This document shows positions 6,932-14,365 of a DNA stretch of 17,097 bases, in pieces. Location of the stretch: assembly GCA_014380505.1 (NCBI GenBank), contig JACMJT010000325.1, positions 1-17,097 on the forward strand, read 5' to 3'. Origin of the DNA: Hyphomicrobiales bacterium. GTDB lineage: Bacteria; Pseudomonadota; Alphaproteobacteria; Rhizobiales; Aestuariivirgaceae. Each line of letters starts with the position of its first letter. Positions within the stretch are counted from its first letter, which is position 1. The notes beneath the pieces were generated by a model that was not told the origin of the DNA, searched no databases, and saw nothing but the letters and a program-made list of their open reading frames with translations. A program made the position numbers and the translations under genes.

Positions 6932-8182
6932 CTACCAGCGCCGTTCGAAGCGCTTACGCAGATAAATCGCGATGCCATTGAGGCCGAAAAGAACGGTCAC
7001 CAGCACAATGATGGCCGCGGCGGTGCGCGACTGGAAAGCAATTTCCGGCAGATCGGACCACAGGTAGATCTGTACGGGCAACGCGGTCGCTGGATCGGTG
7101 AAGCTTGCCGGAACATCGACGATGAAAGCCACCATACCGATCATCAGGAGAGGGGCCGTTTCACCGAGCGCCCGGGCGACGCCGAGAATGGTGCCGGTGA
7201 GAATGCCGGGAACCGCCAGCGGCAGCATATGATGAAACACCGCCTGTTGATGGGAGGCGCCGACACCCAGGGCCGCTTCCTTGACCGACGGCGGCACGGC
7301 TTTAAAGGCGGCGCGCGAAGCGATGATGATGGTGGGCAGCACCAGCAGCGCCAGCACCAGACCGCCCACAAGCGTTGCCGAGCGCGGCAGGCCGAAGAAG
7401 TTGAGGAAAATCGCAAGGCCGAGAAGGCCGAAGATGATCGACGGCACGGCGGCGAGATTGTTGATGTTCACTTCGATCAAATCGGTGAAGCGGTTCTTGG
7501 GAGCGAACTCTTCAAGATAAACGGCGGCGGCCACGCCCAGCGGCAAGCTGAGCAGAAGGGTGACGGCAATCGTGAGGAGCGAGCCCACCAGCGCGCTGAA
7601 AAGGCCCGACAGTTCCGCCTCGCGCGAGTCGCCCGATGTGAAGAAGCGCCAGGCGATGCCCTTCTCGATGAGGCCGCGATCCTTCAGCGTTTCAAGCCAG
7701 GCGGCTTCAGGCCCCGACATGCGGCCGGCGCCGAGCCCCTTGAGATAGAGGTCGGCATCGTCGGAGAGCAACACCGGAACTGTCAGCTCCGTGCCGATGA
7801 GAGAGGGGTTAGCCACCACCCGGTCACGGAGATCATCGGCGCCGCCAATTGACAGGAGGCCGTTCAATTTCTTCCTGTCTCCACGCGATGTGACATCGGG
7901 AAACTGATCGCGGAAGGCGTCCTTCACAATGGATTGGAAATCGCCGTTCTGGGGCGAGGCCGCGTCGACCCTGGCGGGGTCGATAGTGATTGTCAAAATG
8001 GCGCGATGCTCGAAAAAAGAGGGCCAGCCTTTGACCACAATATCAGCGAGGAGGAAGGCCAGGAAGAGCGCGGTGAGAGCAAGCGCTATGGCGCCATAGG
8101 CGCGGAAGCGCCGCTCGGCGCGATAACGCCGGGCAATGAGGGCCGGATCGCCTTTCCTGAAGGTGTCAGTCATATTGCTCAC
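6932..8182 (-). CDS. pstA: Phosphate ABC transporter permease PstA (long form with N-terminal extension)
   Basis: PstA is one of two inner-membrane channel subunits of the phosphate importer. At 416 residues it is much longer than the roughly 300 residues of enteric PstA. The extra part is a first membrane helix (about 29-49) followed by a soluble segment of about 140 residues (50-190), probably periplasmic, seen in alphaproteobacterial PstA and, I believe, described as DUF3333. The channel domain spans about 195-410 with several helices and an EAALGVGAS coupling motif (302-310) that docks on PstB. The listed start is a GTG (8180-8182) with AAAGGT just upstream. An ATG three codons later (8171-8173) overlaps the pstC stop in ATGACTGA and is an equally possible start. 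The gene is followed 12 bases later by pstB. Confidence 0.93.
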   Translation of the reverse strand: MSNMTDTFRKGDPALIARRYRAERRFRAYGAIALALTALFLAFLLADIVVKGWPSFFEHRAILTITIDPARVDAASPQNGDFQSIVKDAFRDQFPDVTSRGDRKKLNGLLSIGGADDLRDRVVANPSLIGTELTVPVLLSDDADLYLKGLGAGRMSGPEAAWLETLKDRGLIEKGIAWRFFTSGDSREAELSGLFSALVGSLLTIAVTLLLSLPLGVAAAVYLEEFAPKNRFTDLIEVNINNLAAVPSIIFGLLGLAIFLNFFGLPRSATLVGGLVLALLVLPTIIIASRAAFKAVPPSVKEAALGVGASHQQAVFHHMLPLAVPGILTGTILGVARALGETAPLLMIGMVAFIVDVPASFTDPATALPVQIYLWSDLPEIAFQSRTAAAIIVLVTVLFGLNGIAIYLRKRFERRW

Positions 8183-9344
8183 GGTACCTTTGAACGATGC
8201 GCAAGGCGATATAGTTGAGCATCAGTGTGAACAAGAACAGCACCAGACCCAGGGCGAAAGCCGAAAGCGTCTTGGCGGAATCGAATTCCTGATCTCCTAC
8301 GAGAAGGGTTGCGATCTGCACGGTGATGGTGGTGACGGCGGCAAGCGGATTGAAGGTAAGATTGGCGGCAAGACCGGCTGCCATGACCACGATCATGGTT
8401 TCGCCGATGGCCCGCGAAATGGCCAGCATGAACGCCGACACGATGCCGGGAAGGGCCGCCGGCAGGACCACACGCCTGATGGTTTCTGAGTGGGTCGCCC
8501 CCATGGCGTAGGAGCCATCGCGCAAGGATTGCGGCACGGCGTTGATGATGTCGTCGGAAAGCGACGAGATCAGCGGAACGATCATCATGCCCATCACGAG
8601 GCCCGCCGCAAGGGCGGACTCGGAGGCTACTGAAAGGCCGATCGATTGCCCTGCGTTACGGATGAGTGGCGCCACCGTCAAGGCGGCGAAGAAGCCGAGA
8701 ACCACCGTGGGAATGCCTGCCAGCATCTCAAGCAGCGGCTTGGCGATGCCGCGGAGTTTTGGAGAGGCGTACTCCGCCATGTAGATGGCCGAGAGCAAGC
8801 CCAAGGGCCCCGCCACGAGAATGGCGATAAGGGTGATGAGCAATGTGCCAACGACAAGCGGGATGATGCCGAAGGACGGAGGCTCGGAGGTCGGCGCCCA
8901 AACCGTTCCGAACAAAAACGAAGTGACCGGCACTTCGCTGAAAAACCGAAGCGACTCGAACAATACCGAAAAGACGATGCCGACGGTGGCCAGCACGGCC
9001 ACGCCGGAACAGGCGAGAAGCAGAGCCATGACAAAGCGTTCAAAAGCGTTCCGTGCACGGAATATGACGGAAATGCGGGGAATGAGCGCCAGCGTGGCTG
9101 CGGCGCCCGCCAGACTTGCGGCAAGCGGCACGGCGAAGGACTGTAGGCCGGCGGCATAGGCCGCGATCACCGCGGCAAGCACTGCCGCCGATAGCGCGCC
9201 GGCGGCGAGATAGAAGCCGTGGTAGGCAGGCAAGGAATGGAGCATAGGGCCGCCCGCCACACGCATCCCCCTCGCCCGGGACTGGCCAAGCATAAAGGCA
9301 GAGCCCGTGATCAGCGCGACGGCAAGAATGGTCCAGACGATCAT
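8166..9344 (-). CDS. pstC: Phosphate ABC transporter permease PstC
   Basis: PstC is the second inner-membrane channel subunit for phosphate import. The 392-residue product has an N-terminal helix (about 2-19), two further helices in 43-90, then the permease core from about residue 102. The coupling loop carries DGSYAMGATHSETIRRVVLP (276-295), followed by RAIGET (311-316), both typical of PstC. The N-terminal extension with LHSLPAYHG (35-43) is a form seen in alphaproteobacteria. The start is the ATG at 9342-9344, with an AGGAGGGGG stretch about 11 bases upstream. The 3' end overlaps the pstA start region. An 87-base gap with a terminator-like stem-loop separates it from pstS. Confidence 0.95.
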   Translation of the reverse strand: MIVWTILAVALITGSAFMLGQSRARGMRVAGGPMLHSLPAYHGFYLAAGALSAAVLAAVIAAYAAGLQSFAVPLAASLAGAAATLALIPRISVIFRARNAFERFVMALLLACSGVAVLATVGIVFSVLFESLRFFSEVPVTSFLFGTVWAPTSEPPSFGIIPLVVGTLLITLIAILVAGPLGLLSAIYMAEYASPKLRGIAKPLLEMLAGIPTVVLGFFAALTVAPLIRNAGQSIGLSVASESALAAGLVMGMMIVPLISSLSDDIINAVPQSLRDGSYAMGATHSETIRRVVLPAALPGIVSAFMLAISRAIGETMIVVMAAGLAANLTFNPLAAVTTITVQIATLLVGDQEFDSAKTLSAFALGLVLFLFTLMLNYIALRIVQRYREQYD

Positions 9345-9375
9345 CGCGCCGCTTGCCCCCTCCTACACTGAACAC

Positions 9376-9418
9376 AAAAAATAGAATGGAAGGACCGGTA
9401 CATCCGCGGCTCCTTCCA
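9376..9418 (-). terminator. Terminator-like stem-loop between pstS and pstC (probable attenuator)
   Basis: Reading on the minus strand, the arms at 9411-9418 and 9387-9394 (TGGAAGGA / TCCTTCCA) form an 8-bp stem, extended by an inner 3-bp CCG/CGG helix past one bulged base. The stem is followed within five bases by six U residues (complement of A-run 9376-9381). This is the shape of an intrinsic terminator inside an operon, placed where partial termination would give more pstS mRNA than pstCAB mRNA. That role is inferred; the structure is read directly. Confidence 0.6.
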
Positions 9419-9431
9419 CCCGCCGTACTAC

Positions 9432-10469
9432 TTACTTCAATTGGTCGCCCTTGAGGACCTCGAGAGCGGTTGCAACGGAACGTGTCTTTTCGGCCTGGTC
9501 GCCGGGCAGGGTCACGAGACCCTTGTCGGCAAGATAGCCATCCCCGCCCAACGCCTTGTCGGACACATATTCGGCGATGAATTCCTTCATGCCGGAAACC
9601 TTGTCCATGTGTTGTTTCTTGGCGTAGACGAACAGCGGACGGGCCACCTTGTAGCTGCCATCGGCAATCGTCTCGTAGGAAGCAGCGACGCCATCGACGG
9701 CGACACCCTTGACGGTGGCTTCATTCTGCTCAAGGAACGAGTAGCCGAAGATGCCGAGCGCATCCGGATTGGCCTGCAGCTTCTGCACGATGAGATTGTC
9801 GTTCTCGCCGGCTTCCACGAAGGCTCCGTCTTCACGCATGGCCTTCCATGCGGCCTCGAAAGCCTTGGCATCGGATTTTTTCAACTCGGCGAGGGTTTCG
9901 AATTTCTCCGCGCCCTTCTCCATCACCAGCTCCATGAAACTGTCGCGGGTGCCCGAGGTGGGCGGCGGGCCCAGCACTTCGATCTTCACGGCGGGAAGCG
10001 AGGCATCGATCTCGCTCCACATCTTGTAAGGATTGGCGACGAGCTTGCCATCGGCACCCGGAACTTCCTTGGCCAGCGCCATGAAGAGCTGCTGCTTGGT
10101 CAGGCCGAAATCCTTGGCATTTTTCGCGTGGGCGACCGAGAGGCCGTCGAAGCCTACCTTGATCTCGATAACTTCGGTCACGCCACTTTTGGCGCAAGCT
10201 TCAAACTCGCTCTTCTTGATCTGGCGCGAGGCATTGGTGAAGTCCGGGTGATCATCGCCGAGGCCGGCGCAGAACAGCTTCATGCCGCCGCCTGTGCCGG
10301 TCGATTCGACAACCGGGGTTTTCATTGACGTGGCTTTGCCGAAAGCCTCAGCTACGGCGGTGGTAAAAGGATAGACGGTGGACGATCCGACGATGCGGAT
10401 CTGGTCGCGGGCAAGCGCCGGGCCGGCGAGCAGTGCCAGGGCACTGGCGGCAATGAGAATGCGTTTCAT
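9432..10469 (-). CDS. pstS: Phosphate-binding protein PstS
   Basis: PstS is the periplasmic protein that captures phosphate and hands it to PstCA. The 345-residue product begins with a Sec signal peptide (MKRILIAASALALLAGPALA, cleavage after residue 20). The phosphate-binding segments are visible: GSSTVYPF (28-35), STGTGGGMKLFC (56-67), KVGFDGLS (103-110) and SGTRDSF (171-177). C67 may pair with C91. The start ATG (10467-10469) follows an AGGAG site about 10 bases upstream. Upstream lies a set of Pho-box-like half-sites, so strong induction in phosphate starvation is expected. It is the first pst gene, and phoR ends 110 bases before it. Confidence 0.95.
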   Translation of the reverse strand: MKRILIAASALALLAGPALARDQIRIVGSSTVYPFTTAVAEAFGKATSMKTPVVESTGTGGGMKLFCAGLGDDHPDFTNASRQIKKSEFEACAKSGVTEVIEIKVGFDGLSVAHAKNAKDFGLTKQQLFMALAKEVPGADGKLVANPYKMWSEIDASLPAVKIEVLGPPPTSGTRDSFMELVMEKGAEKFETLAELKKSDAKAFEAAWKAMREDGAFVEAGENDNLIVQKLQANPDALGIFGYSFLEQNEATVKGVAVDGVAASYETIADGSYKVARPLFVYAKKQHMDKVSGMKEFIAEYVSDKALGGDGYLADKGLVTLPGDQAEKTRSVATALEVLKGDQLK

Positions 10470-10512
10470 GTTCGTTATGTCTCCTGTTGCGAACGGGCGG
10501 AAACTAGGAGTG

Positions 10513-10556
10513 CGACATGAGTGTTATGTGACGCCTCCATCACATGATTATGACAA
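10513..10556 (-). promoter_or_regulatory. Tandem Pho-box-like half-sites upstream of pstS
   Basis: On the minus strand four consecutive 11-base units start TTGTCAT (10550-10556), ATGTGAT (10539-10545), GCGTCAC (10528-10534) and CACTCAT (10517-10523). Compared with the PhoB half-site CTGTCAT/C, the matches are about 6, 5, 5 and 5 of 7, at the 11-base spacing that PhoB dimers need. The array ends 43 bases before the pstS ATG; a possible -10 (TAGTTT, 10501-10506) follows it. PhoB binding is inferred from the consensus and context. Confidence 0.6.
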
Positions 10557-10579
10557 TCTATATTATTGATGCGCCTGCA

Positions 10580-11692
10580 TTATTTGTGCATGGGAAGCCG
10601 AATGGCGAAGGTACTGCCCTTGCCCAGCTCCGAAGCGACTTTAAGCCGCCCCCGGTGGCGGATGAGGATGTGCTTGACGATGGCGAGGCCAAGGCCGGTT
10701 CCGCCGCGTGACCGGCTTTCCTGCACGCTAACGCGGTAAAAGCGCTCGGTTAGGCGCGGCATGTGCTCGGCGGCGATGCCGGGACCATGATCGCGCACCG
10801 ACAATTCCACATGGCCGTCATCGCGGCGCCCTTCAATGTCGATGACCCTGCCGGTGCTGGCATATTTCAAAGCATTCTCGACGAGATTCTGCACGACCTG
10901 CACCAACTCGTCCCGGTCTCCGGTGACCATGAGCGGTTTGGGCAAATCAAGCCTTAGCTCGCACCCCTCGGACTTTGCCATGCCGGACATGATATCGGCG
11001 ACATGGCGGGCGATCTGGGCGAGGTCGACCGTGCCCGACGGACGCAAATGAACATTCATCTCGATGCGCGACAGGGAGAGCAGATCATCGATCAGACGTT
11101 TCATGCGGTCGGCCTGGCTCCGCATGGTTTCGAGGAATTTCTCGCGGGCCACTGCATCGTTCTTGGCGGCGCCCATCAGGGTTTCGATGAACCCGGACAG
11201 CGAGGCCAGCGGGGTTCGCAGTTCGTGGCTGGCATTGGCGACGAAATCGGCCCGCATACGTTCGATCTGCTGCTCGCGGGTCAGATCCTTAAGGACAATG
11301 AGAACCGCGGGCTCGGCGGATGAGAGCGCCGGGATGGGAGAGACGTAGATATCAAAATGGCGCGGTAACGGCACGCGCACTTCATATTCGACGCGGGATG
11401 GAGGATGCCCTGAGAGGGCGGCCGTCACCGCATCAAGAACCGCAGGCGCGCGGATGGATGATGATAGATGCTGATTGAGGGGGTCCACGTCGAGCAGACC
11501 CCGGACAGGTTCGTTGGCGATGATGACGGTGCCATTGCGATCCAGCACCATGACGGGATCGGGAAAGGCCAGTACGAAATCGGCAAGGCGCCGGCGTTCA
11601 GCCGCCGAATCATCGCGAAGCTTCGTGGTATTGCCGGTATCTTGCCTGGTGAAGGGCCACAACATCGGAGGGAATGGACGGCTCGTGCTCAT
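10580..11692 (-). CDS. phoR: Phosphate regulon sensor histidine kinase PhoR (no visible membrane segment)
   Basis: PhoR phosphorylates PhoB when phosphate is scarce. The 370-residue product has a PAS-like domain (about 35-135, with DPVMVLDRNGTVIIANEP), a HisKA dimerisation domain with phospho-acceptor H156 in FVANASHELRTPL, and an HATPase domain with N-box QNLVENALKY (268-277), DHGPGI (301-306) and GGTGLGLAIVKHI (330-342). Most PhoR proteins begin with one or two membrane helices; here the N-terminus (MSTSRPFPPMLWPFTRQ) has none. No upstream ATG, GTG or TTG is in frame before a stop about 12 codons upstream, so the start ATG at 11690-11692 seems forced. The kinase may therefore be soluble or peripherally attached. 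It lies upstream of pstS in the same direction and is divergent from the esterase gene. Confidence 0.93.
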   Translation of the reverse strand: MSTSRPFPPMLWPFTRQDTGNTTKLRDDSAAERRRLADFVLAFPDPVMVLDRNGTVIIANEPVRGLLDVDPLNQHLSSSIRAPAVLDAVTAALSGHPPSRVEYEVRVPLPRHFDIYVSPIPALSSAEPAVLIVLKDLTREQQIERMRADFVANASHELRTPLASLSGFIETLMGAAKNDAVAREKFLETMRSQADRMKRLIDDLLSLSRIEMNVHLRPSGTVDLAQIARHVADIMSGMAKSEGCELRLDLPKPLMVTGDRDELVQVVQNLVENALKYASTGRVIDIEGRRDDGHVELSVRDHGPGIAAEHMPRLTERFYRVSVQESRSRGGTGLGLAIVKHILIRHRGRLKVASELGKGSTFAIRLPMHK

Positions 11693-11715
11693 TCGGGCAG
11701 AGTTATCATCCGCAT

Positions 11716-11722
11716 ATGACAG
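11716..11722 (-). promoter_or_regulatory. Perfect Pho half-site between phoR and the esterase gene
   Basis: The minus strand reads CTGTCAT, identical to the PhoB half-site consensus, in the 54-bp divergent gap and 24 bases from both start codons. The neighbouring half-sites at the 11-base spacing match poorly (GGATGAT downstream, CTTGAGC upstream), so this is a candidate for autoregulation of phoR and not a clear Pho box. Confidence 0.3.
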
Positions 11723-11746
11723 ATTTGCTCAAGGGAATACAGAACC

Positions 11747-12700
11747 ATGTCGCCTGTTCCCGTCGATCCCGGAATGTTGGAGTTCTATGAGGAACTGTCG
11801 CGGCACTCTCCGCCCGAATCGGCGCAATGGCCGCTCGACCGGCAGCGCAAGGCCTGGGACGATGTCTGCCGCCTGTTCAGGGCACCGCGGCCTGAGCGGC
11901 TGATCGTCGAGGACCTCAATGCGGGCGGCGTGCATGTGCGAGTGTTCCGGCCACCGGGCAATGCGCCTAAACCGGGCGTCATCTACTTTCATGGCGGCGG
12001 TTGGGTGCTGGGTTCCTGCGAGACTCATGACGATGTATGCGCCGAGATCGCCGACCGCGCCGATGTGGTGGTTGTGGTGGTCGATTACCGGCTGGCGCCG
12101 GAACATCCCCATCCCGCGCAGCTTGCGGATTCCCACAGCGTTCTCGACTGGATGCGAACGGCGGGGCGGGCCATGGGCATCGATCCAACCCACATTATCG
12201 GAGCCGGCGACAGCGCGGGCGGCCAGATGACCGTGGGCCTGGCGCTTTCGCTCCGTGATCGGGGGCTTCCGCAATTGCGTGGACAGGTGCTGATCTATCC
12301 GGTGCTGGGCGCCGATGCGGAAACCGACTCCTACACGCGGAACGCCCATGCCCCCTGCCTAACCCGCGACGAGATGAACTTTTATCTTGAAAGTTTCCTG
12401 GGGCCGCGTGGTGGACGCAACTGGACCGACCCCTATGCGGTGCCCAATCTCGCTGCTGATTTTTCAGGCTTGCCCCCCGCCTTTATCACAGTGGCCGAGC
12501 ACGATCCGCTGTGCGACGATGGCGTCATCTTTCATGGAAAACTCAAGGAGGCCGGGATCGGCACGCAGCTTCGGCGCGAGCCCGCATTGGCGCACTCCTA
12601 CATGCGGGCAAGGCATGTCAGCAAACCGGCGATGGAAGGATTCAATGCCATCATCGAAGCCATCCACCTCCTCGCTCACGAAGGCATGTTGCCGGATTAG
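11747..12700 (+). CDS. Alpha/beta hydrolase, hormone-sensitive lipase family esterase
   Basis: This is a cytoplasmic carboxylesterase of the HSL (family IV) group, related to Aes-type acetyl esterases; the natural substrate is unknown. The 317-residue product has the oxyanion-hole motif HGGGW (82-86), VVDYRLAPEHPHPA (111-124), the nucleophile motif GDSAGG with S156, and the other triad members D253 (HDPLCDDG) and H283 (AHSYM). It has no signal peptide; the N-terminal 60 residues form the usual cap region. The start ATG (11747-11749) follows AAGGGA at 11731-11736. It is divergent from phoR and convergent with the sulfotransferase gene, with which it shares its last four bases. Its function cannot be narrowed from context. 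Confidence 0.9.
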   Translation: MSPVPVDPGMLEFYEELSRHSPPESAQWPLDRQRKAWDDVCRLFRAPRPERLIVEDLNAGGVHVRVFRPPGNAPKPGVIYFHGGGWVLGSCETHDDVCAEIADRADVVVVVVDYRLAPEHPHPAQLADSHSVLDWMRTAGRAMGIDPTHIIGAGDSAGGQMTVGLALSLRDRGLPQLRGQVLIYPVLGADAETDSYTRNAHAPCLTRDEMNFYLESFLGPRGGRNWTDPYAVPNLAADFSGLPPAFITVAEHDPLCDDGVIFHGKLKEAGIGTQLRREPALAHSYMRARHVSKPAMEGFNAIIEAIHLLAHEGMLPD

Positions 12701-13617
12701 GAAAGTGCCTTTTCTGATTTTCCTTTGGCGAGCCATTTGGCGCACTCCGGCCCAAGTTCGGCGAGAGCCTTTGCTTCATAGGTTTTCACATCGTCTGCTG
12801 TCAGCGTGTCCCGCCAGCGGCCATTCGTGCCCTTGTTGATGAAGGTTTTGGCGCCGCCATTCCACATGGCACCCCCGAGCGGTGCCGCCATTTCGGCGTG
12901 GGCCTTCATGTAGTCGAAACTGCAATGCTCCAGTATCTTCGGGAACGTGAATTCATCCAGCTTGATTTCGAGAAAGTTCGCTATCTCCCGGATCGATCCG
13001 GCGAGATCGGACTTCATATCACTGAAATGAATGAGCTTCACGTTTGGGAGATCGCGGATCGCCCACCACGAGCGGATGTTTTCCCAGAATGACCAAAAGG
13101 GATAGCCGTCCTTCGCGAACCATTGGCGGTAGTACTCGTGAACCGAATCGGGCGGCGGATCGATCGGAGGTCCAACGCGGCGCGGCGCGTTGTTGAGGGC
13201 ATCGTACCAGCGTTCGTTGGCATTGGCGTGATGATTGTAAAGACTCCACACGGTGTCGCGTCCGTCGCGGCCGATGTAGATATATTTGGCCTTGGGCGAG
13301 TAGACGAGGGCATCGACGGGTAGATGGGTCTTGACGAAACGGCGGTGCGGAAGGTGCTCGAGGCCGGCGATTGCTTCCGGCGGCATGATGCGCAGATCGA
13401 CCCAGGGCGAAAGTTTCGAAACATCGATCCCTTCGGCGCCGTTGAAAATGAGCTGCGAAACAATCTGCTGGGTCCAGGTGGTGCCGGACTTCGCGTAGGT
13501 GGCGATGACGATATCGTCGTCGCGGAACTTGAAGCTGTTCCACACGGTCGAGTTCATGTGGTGGTTGTGTATCTCGCGGGTCTTGACGGGCCACGCGACA
13601 TCGGTTGCTTTGTGCAT
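12697..13617 (-). CDS. Sulfotransferase family protein (PAPS-dependent, cytosolic SULT-like)
   Basis: The protein is predicted to transfer a sulfuryl group from PAPS to a small acceptor, often an alcohol or phenol; the acceptor here is unknown. The 306-residue product has the 5'-phosphosulfate loop TYAKSGTTW (40-48), the KTHLP segment with likely catalytic H98, the 3'-phosphate element YIGRDGRDTVWS (114-125; R117 and S125), and the late FINKGTNGRWRDTLT (259-273), equivalent to the RKGxxGDW motif of cytosolic sulfotransferases. No signal peptide or membrane helix is visible, which differs from Golgi-type enzymes. The start ATG (13615-13617) has a strong GGAGGAG site six bases upstream, which falls inside an inverted repeat. 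The stop (TAA) overlaps the esterase stop (TAG) within TTAG. Confidence 0.9.
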   Translation of the reverse strand: MHKATDVAWPVKTREIHNHHMNSTVWNSFKFRDDDIVIATYAKSGTTWTQQIVSQLIFNGAEGIDVSKLSPWVDLRIMPPEAIAGLEHLPHRRFVKTHLPVDALVYSPKAKYIYIGRDGRDTVWSLYNHHANANERWYDALNNAPRRVGPPIDPPPDSVHEYYRQWFAKDGYPFWSFWENIRSWWAIRDLPNVKLIHFSDMKSDLAGSIREIANFLEIKLDEFTFPKILEHCSFDYMKAHAEMAAPLGGAMWNGGAKTFINKGTNGRWRDTLTADDVKTYEAKALAELGPECAKWLAKGKSEKALS

Positions 13618-13626
13618 GGTTTTCTC

Positions 13627-13678
13627 CTCCGTGCATCATGCCGATAGCGCCATGATAGCACGCAGATGATGCAAGGAG
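13627..13678. repeat. Imperfect 12/13-bp inverted repeat covering the sulfotransferase ribosome-binding site
   Basis: The arms at 13627-13639 (CTCCGTGCATCAT) and 13666-13678 (ATGATGCAAGGAG) pair at 12 of 13 positions, separated by 26 bases. One arm includes part of the GGAGGAG site of the sulfotransferase gene. In mRNA this could hide the ribosome-binding site; in DNA it could be a dyad operator. Either role is inference. The repeat lies in the 86-bp gap between the sulfotransferase and L,D-transpeptidase genes. Confidence 0.5.
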
Positions 13679-13703
13679 AAAGAGAAGGCTCGCTACTGCC
13701 GGA

Positions 13704-14318
13704 TCAGATCACCGTCACCGTCGCGCCGAGCTTCACGAAGCGGTAGAGTTCGGTTACGTCCTCGTTCAGCATGCGGATGCAGCCGGAGGAAGCCGGCTTG
13801 CCGATGGATTTGGGCTCATTGGTGCCGTGGATGCGGTAGATCGAAGAGCCGAGGTAGATGGCGCGAGCGCCTAGCGGGTTGTCCAGCCCGCCTGCCATGA
13901 ACGCCGGCAAGTCCGGGCGGCGTTGCCGCATTTCGGCGGGCGGGCGCCAGTCGGGCCATTGGGTCTTGGATGAAACCTTGTGGGTGCCTGACCATTCAAA
14001 ACCCTGCTTGGCGGTAGCGACGCGGTATTTCACCGCCCGGCCGTGGCCGAGGACGAGATAAAGCGCGTTCTCGCTGGTGCTGACGACGATCGAGCCCGGA
14101 GCAGACGCCGTTTTGAAAGCAACGATCTTGCCGCGCTTGAACTGGCGCTGGGCGGTGGTTTCCTTCCGGGGGGTGTTGGCCTCTTCCTGATGGGGGTTGG
14201 CGGAAGCAGCGACGATGATGATGCCCTGGAACTGGGTGGAGGTTTGGGCCTGTGCGGCGGCCGTGAAAAGACCCGCGAAAACAGCAGCGGCGGCGATGGT
14301 TTTGACGATTCTGGACAT
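13704..14318 (-). CDS. Exported L,D-transpeptidase (YkuD family)
   Basis: L,D-transpeptidases act in the periplasm on peptidoglycan, making 3-3 cross-links or attaching outer-membrane proteins to stem peptides. The 204-residue product has a signal peptide (1-24, cleavage after AQA). A variable linker (25-75) follows, then the YkuD catalytic domain (about 75-203). It contains H164 in YRIHGTNEP and the nucleophile C180 in SSGCIRM; the common SHGC reads SSGC here, a variant I recognise from alphaproteobacterial members. The start ATG is at 14316-14318, with AGAGGGAAA just upstream; this site lies in an 8-bp inverted repeat. The gene is divergent from the CocE-type hydrolase. Its spacing of 86 bases from the sulfotransferase gene in the same direction allows co-transcription but does not show it. 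Confidence 0.92.
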   Translation of the reverse strand: MSRIVKTIAAAAVFAGLFTAAAQAQTSTQFQGIIIVAASANPHQEEANTPRKETTAQRQFKRGKIVAFKTASAPGSIVVSTSENALYLVLGHGRAVKYRVATAKQGFEWSGTHKVSSKTQWPDWRPPAEMRQRRPDLPAFMAGGLDNPLGARAIYLGSSIYRIHGTNEPKSIGKPASSGCIRMLNEDVTELYRFVKLGATVTVI

Positions 14319-14321
14319 TTG

Positions 14322-14365
14322 GTTTCCCTCTCGAACTTCGTTGATGTCCGCTGTTGTAGGGAAAC
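14322..14365. repeat. 8-bp inverted repeat over the L,D-transpeptidase ribosome-binding site
   Basis: The arms at 14322-14329 (GTTTCCCT) and 14358-14365 (AGGGAAAC) are perfectly complementary across 28 bases. On the minus strand the arm nearer the gene contains the AGGGA ribosome-binding site. A leader hairpin or an operator is possible; with only 8 bp it may be chance. Confidence 0.3.

Noticed and set aside
7229..7852. Plus-strand open frame of 207 codons opposite pstA
   Set aside because: Its composition is highly charged and repetitive, as expected from the reverse complement of a membrane protein; no domain is visible.
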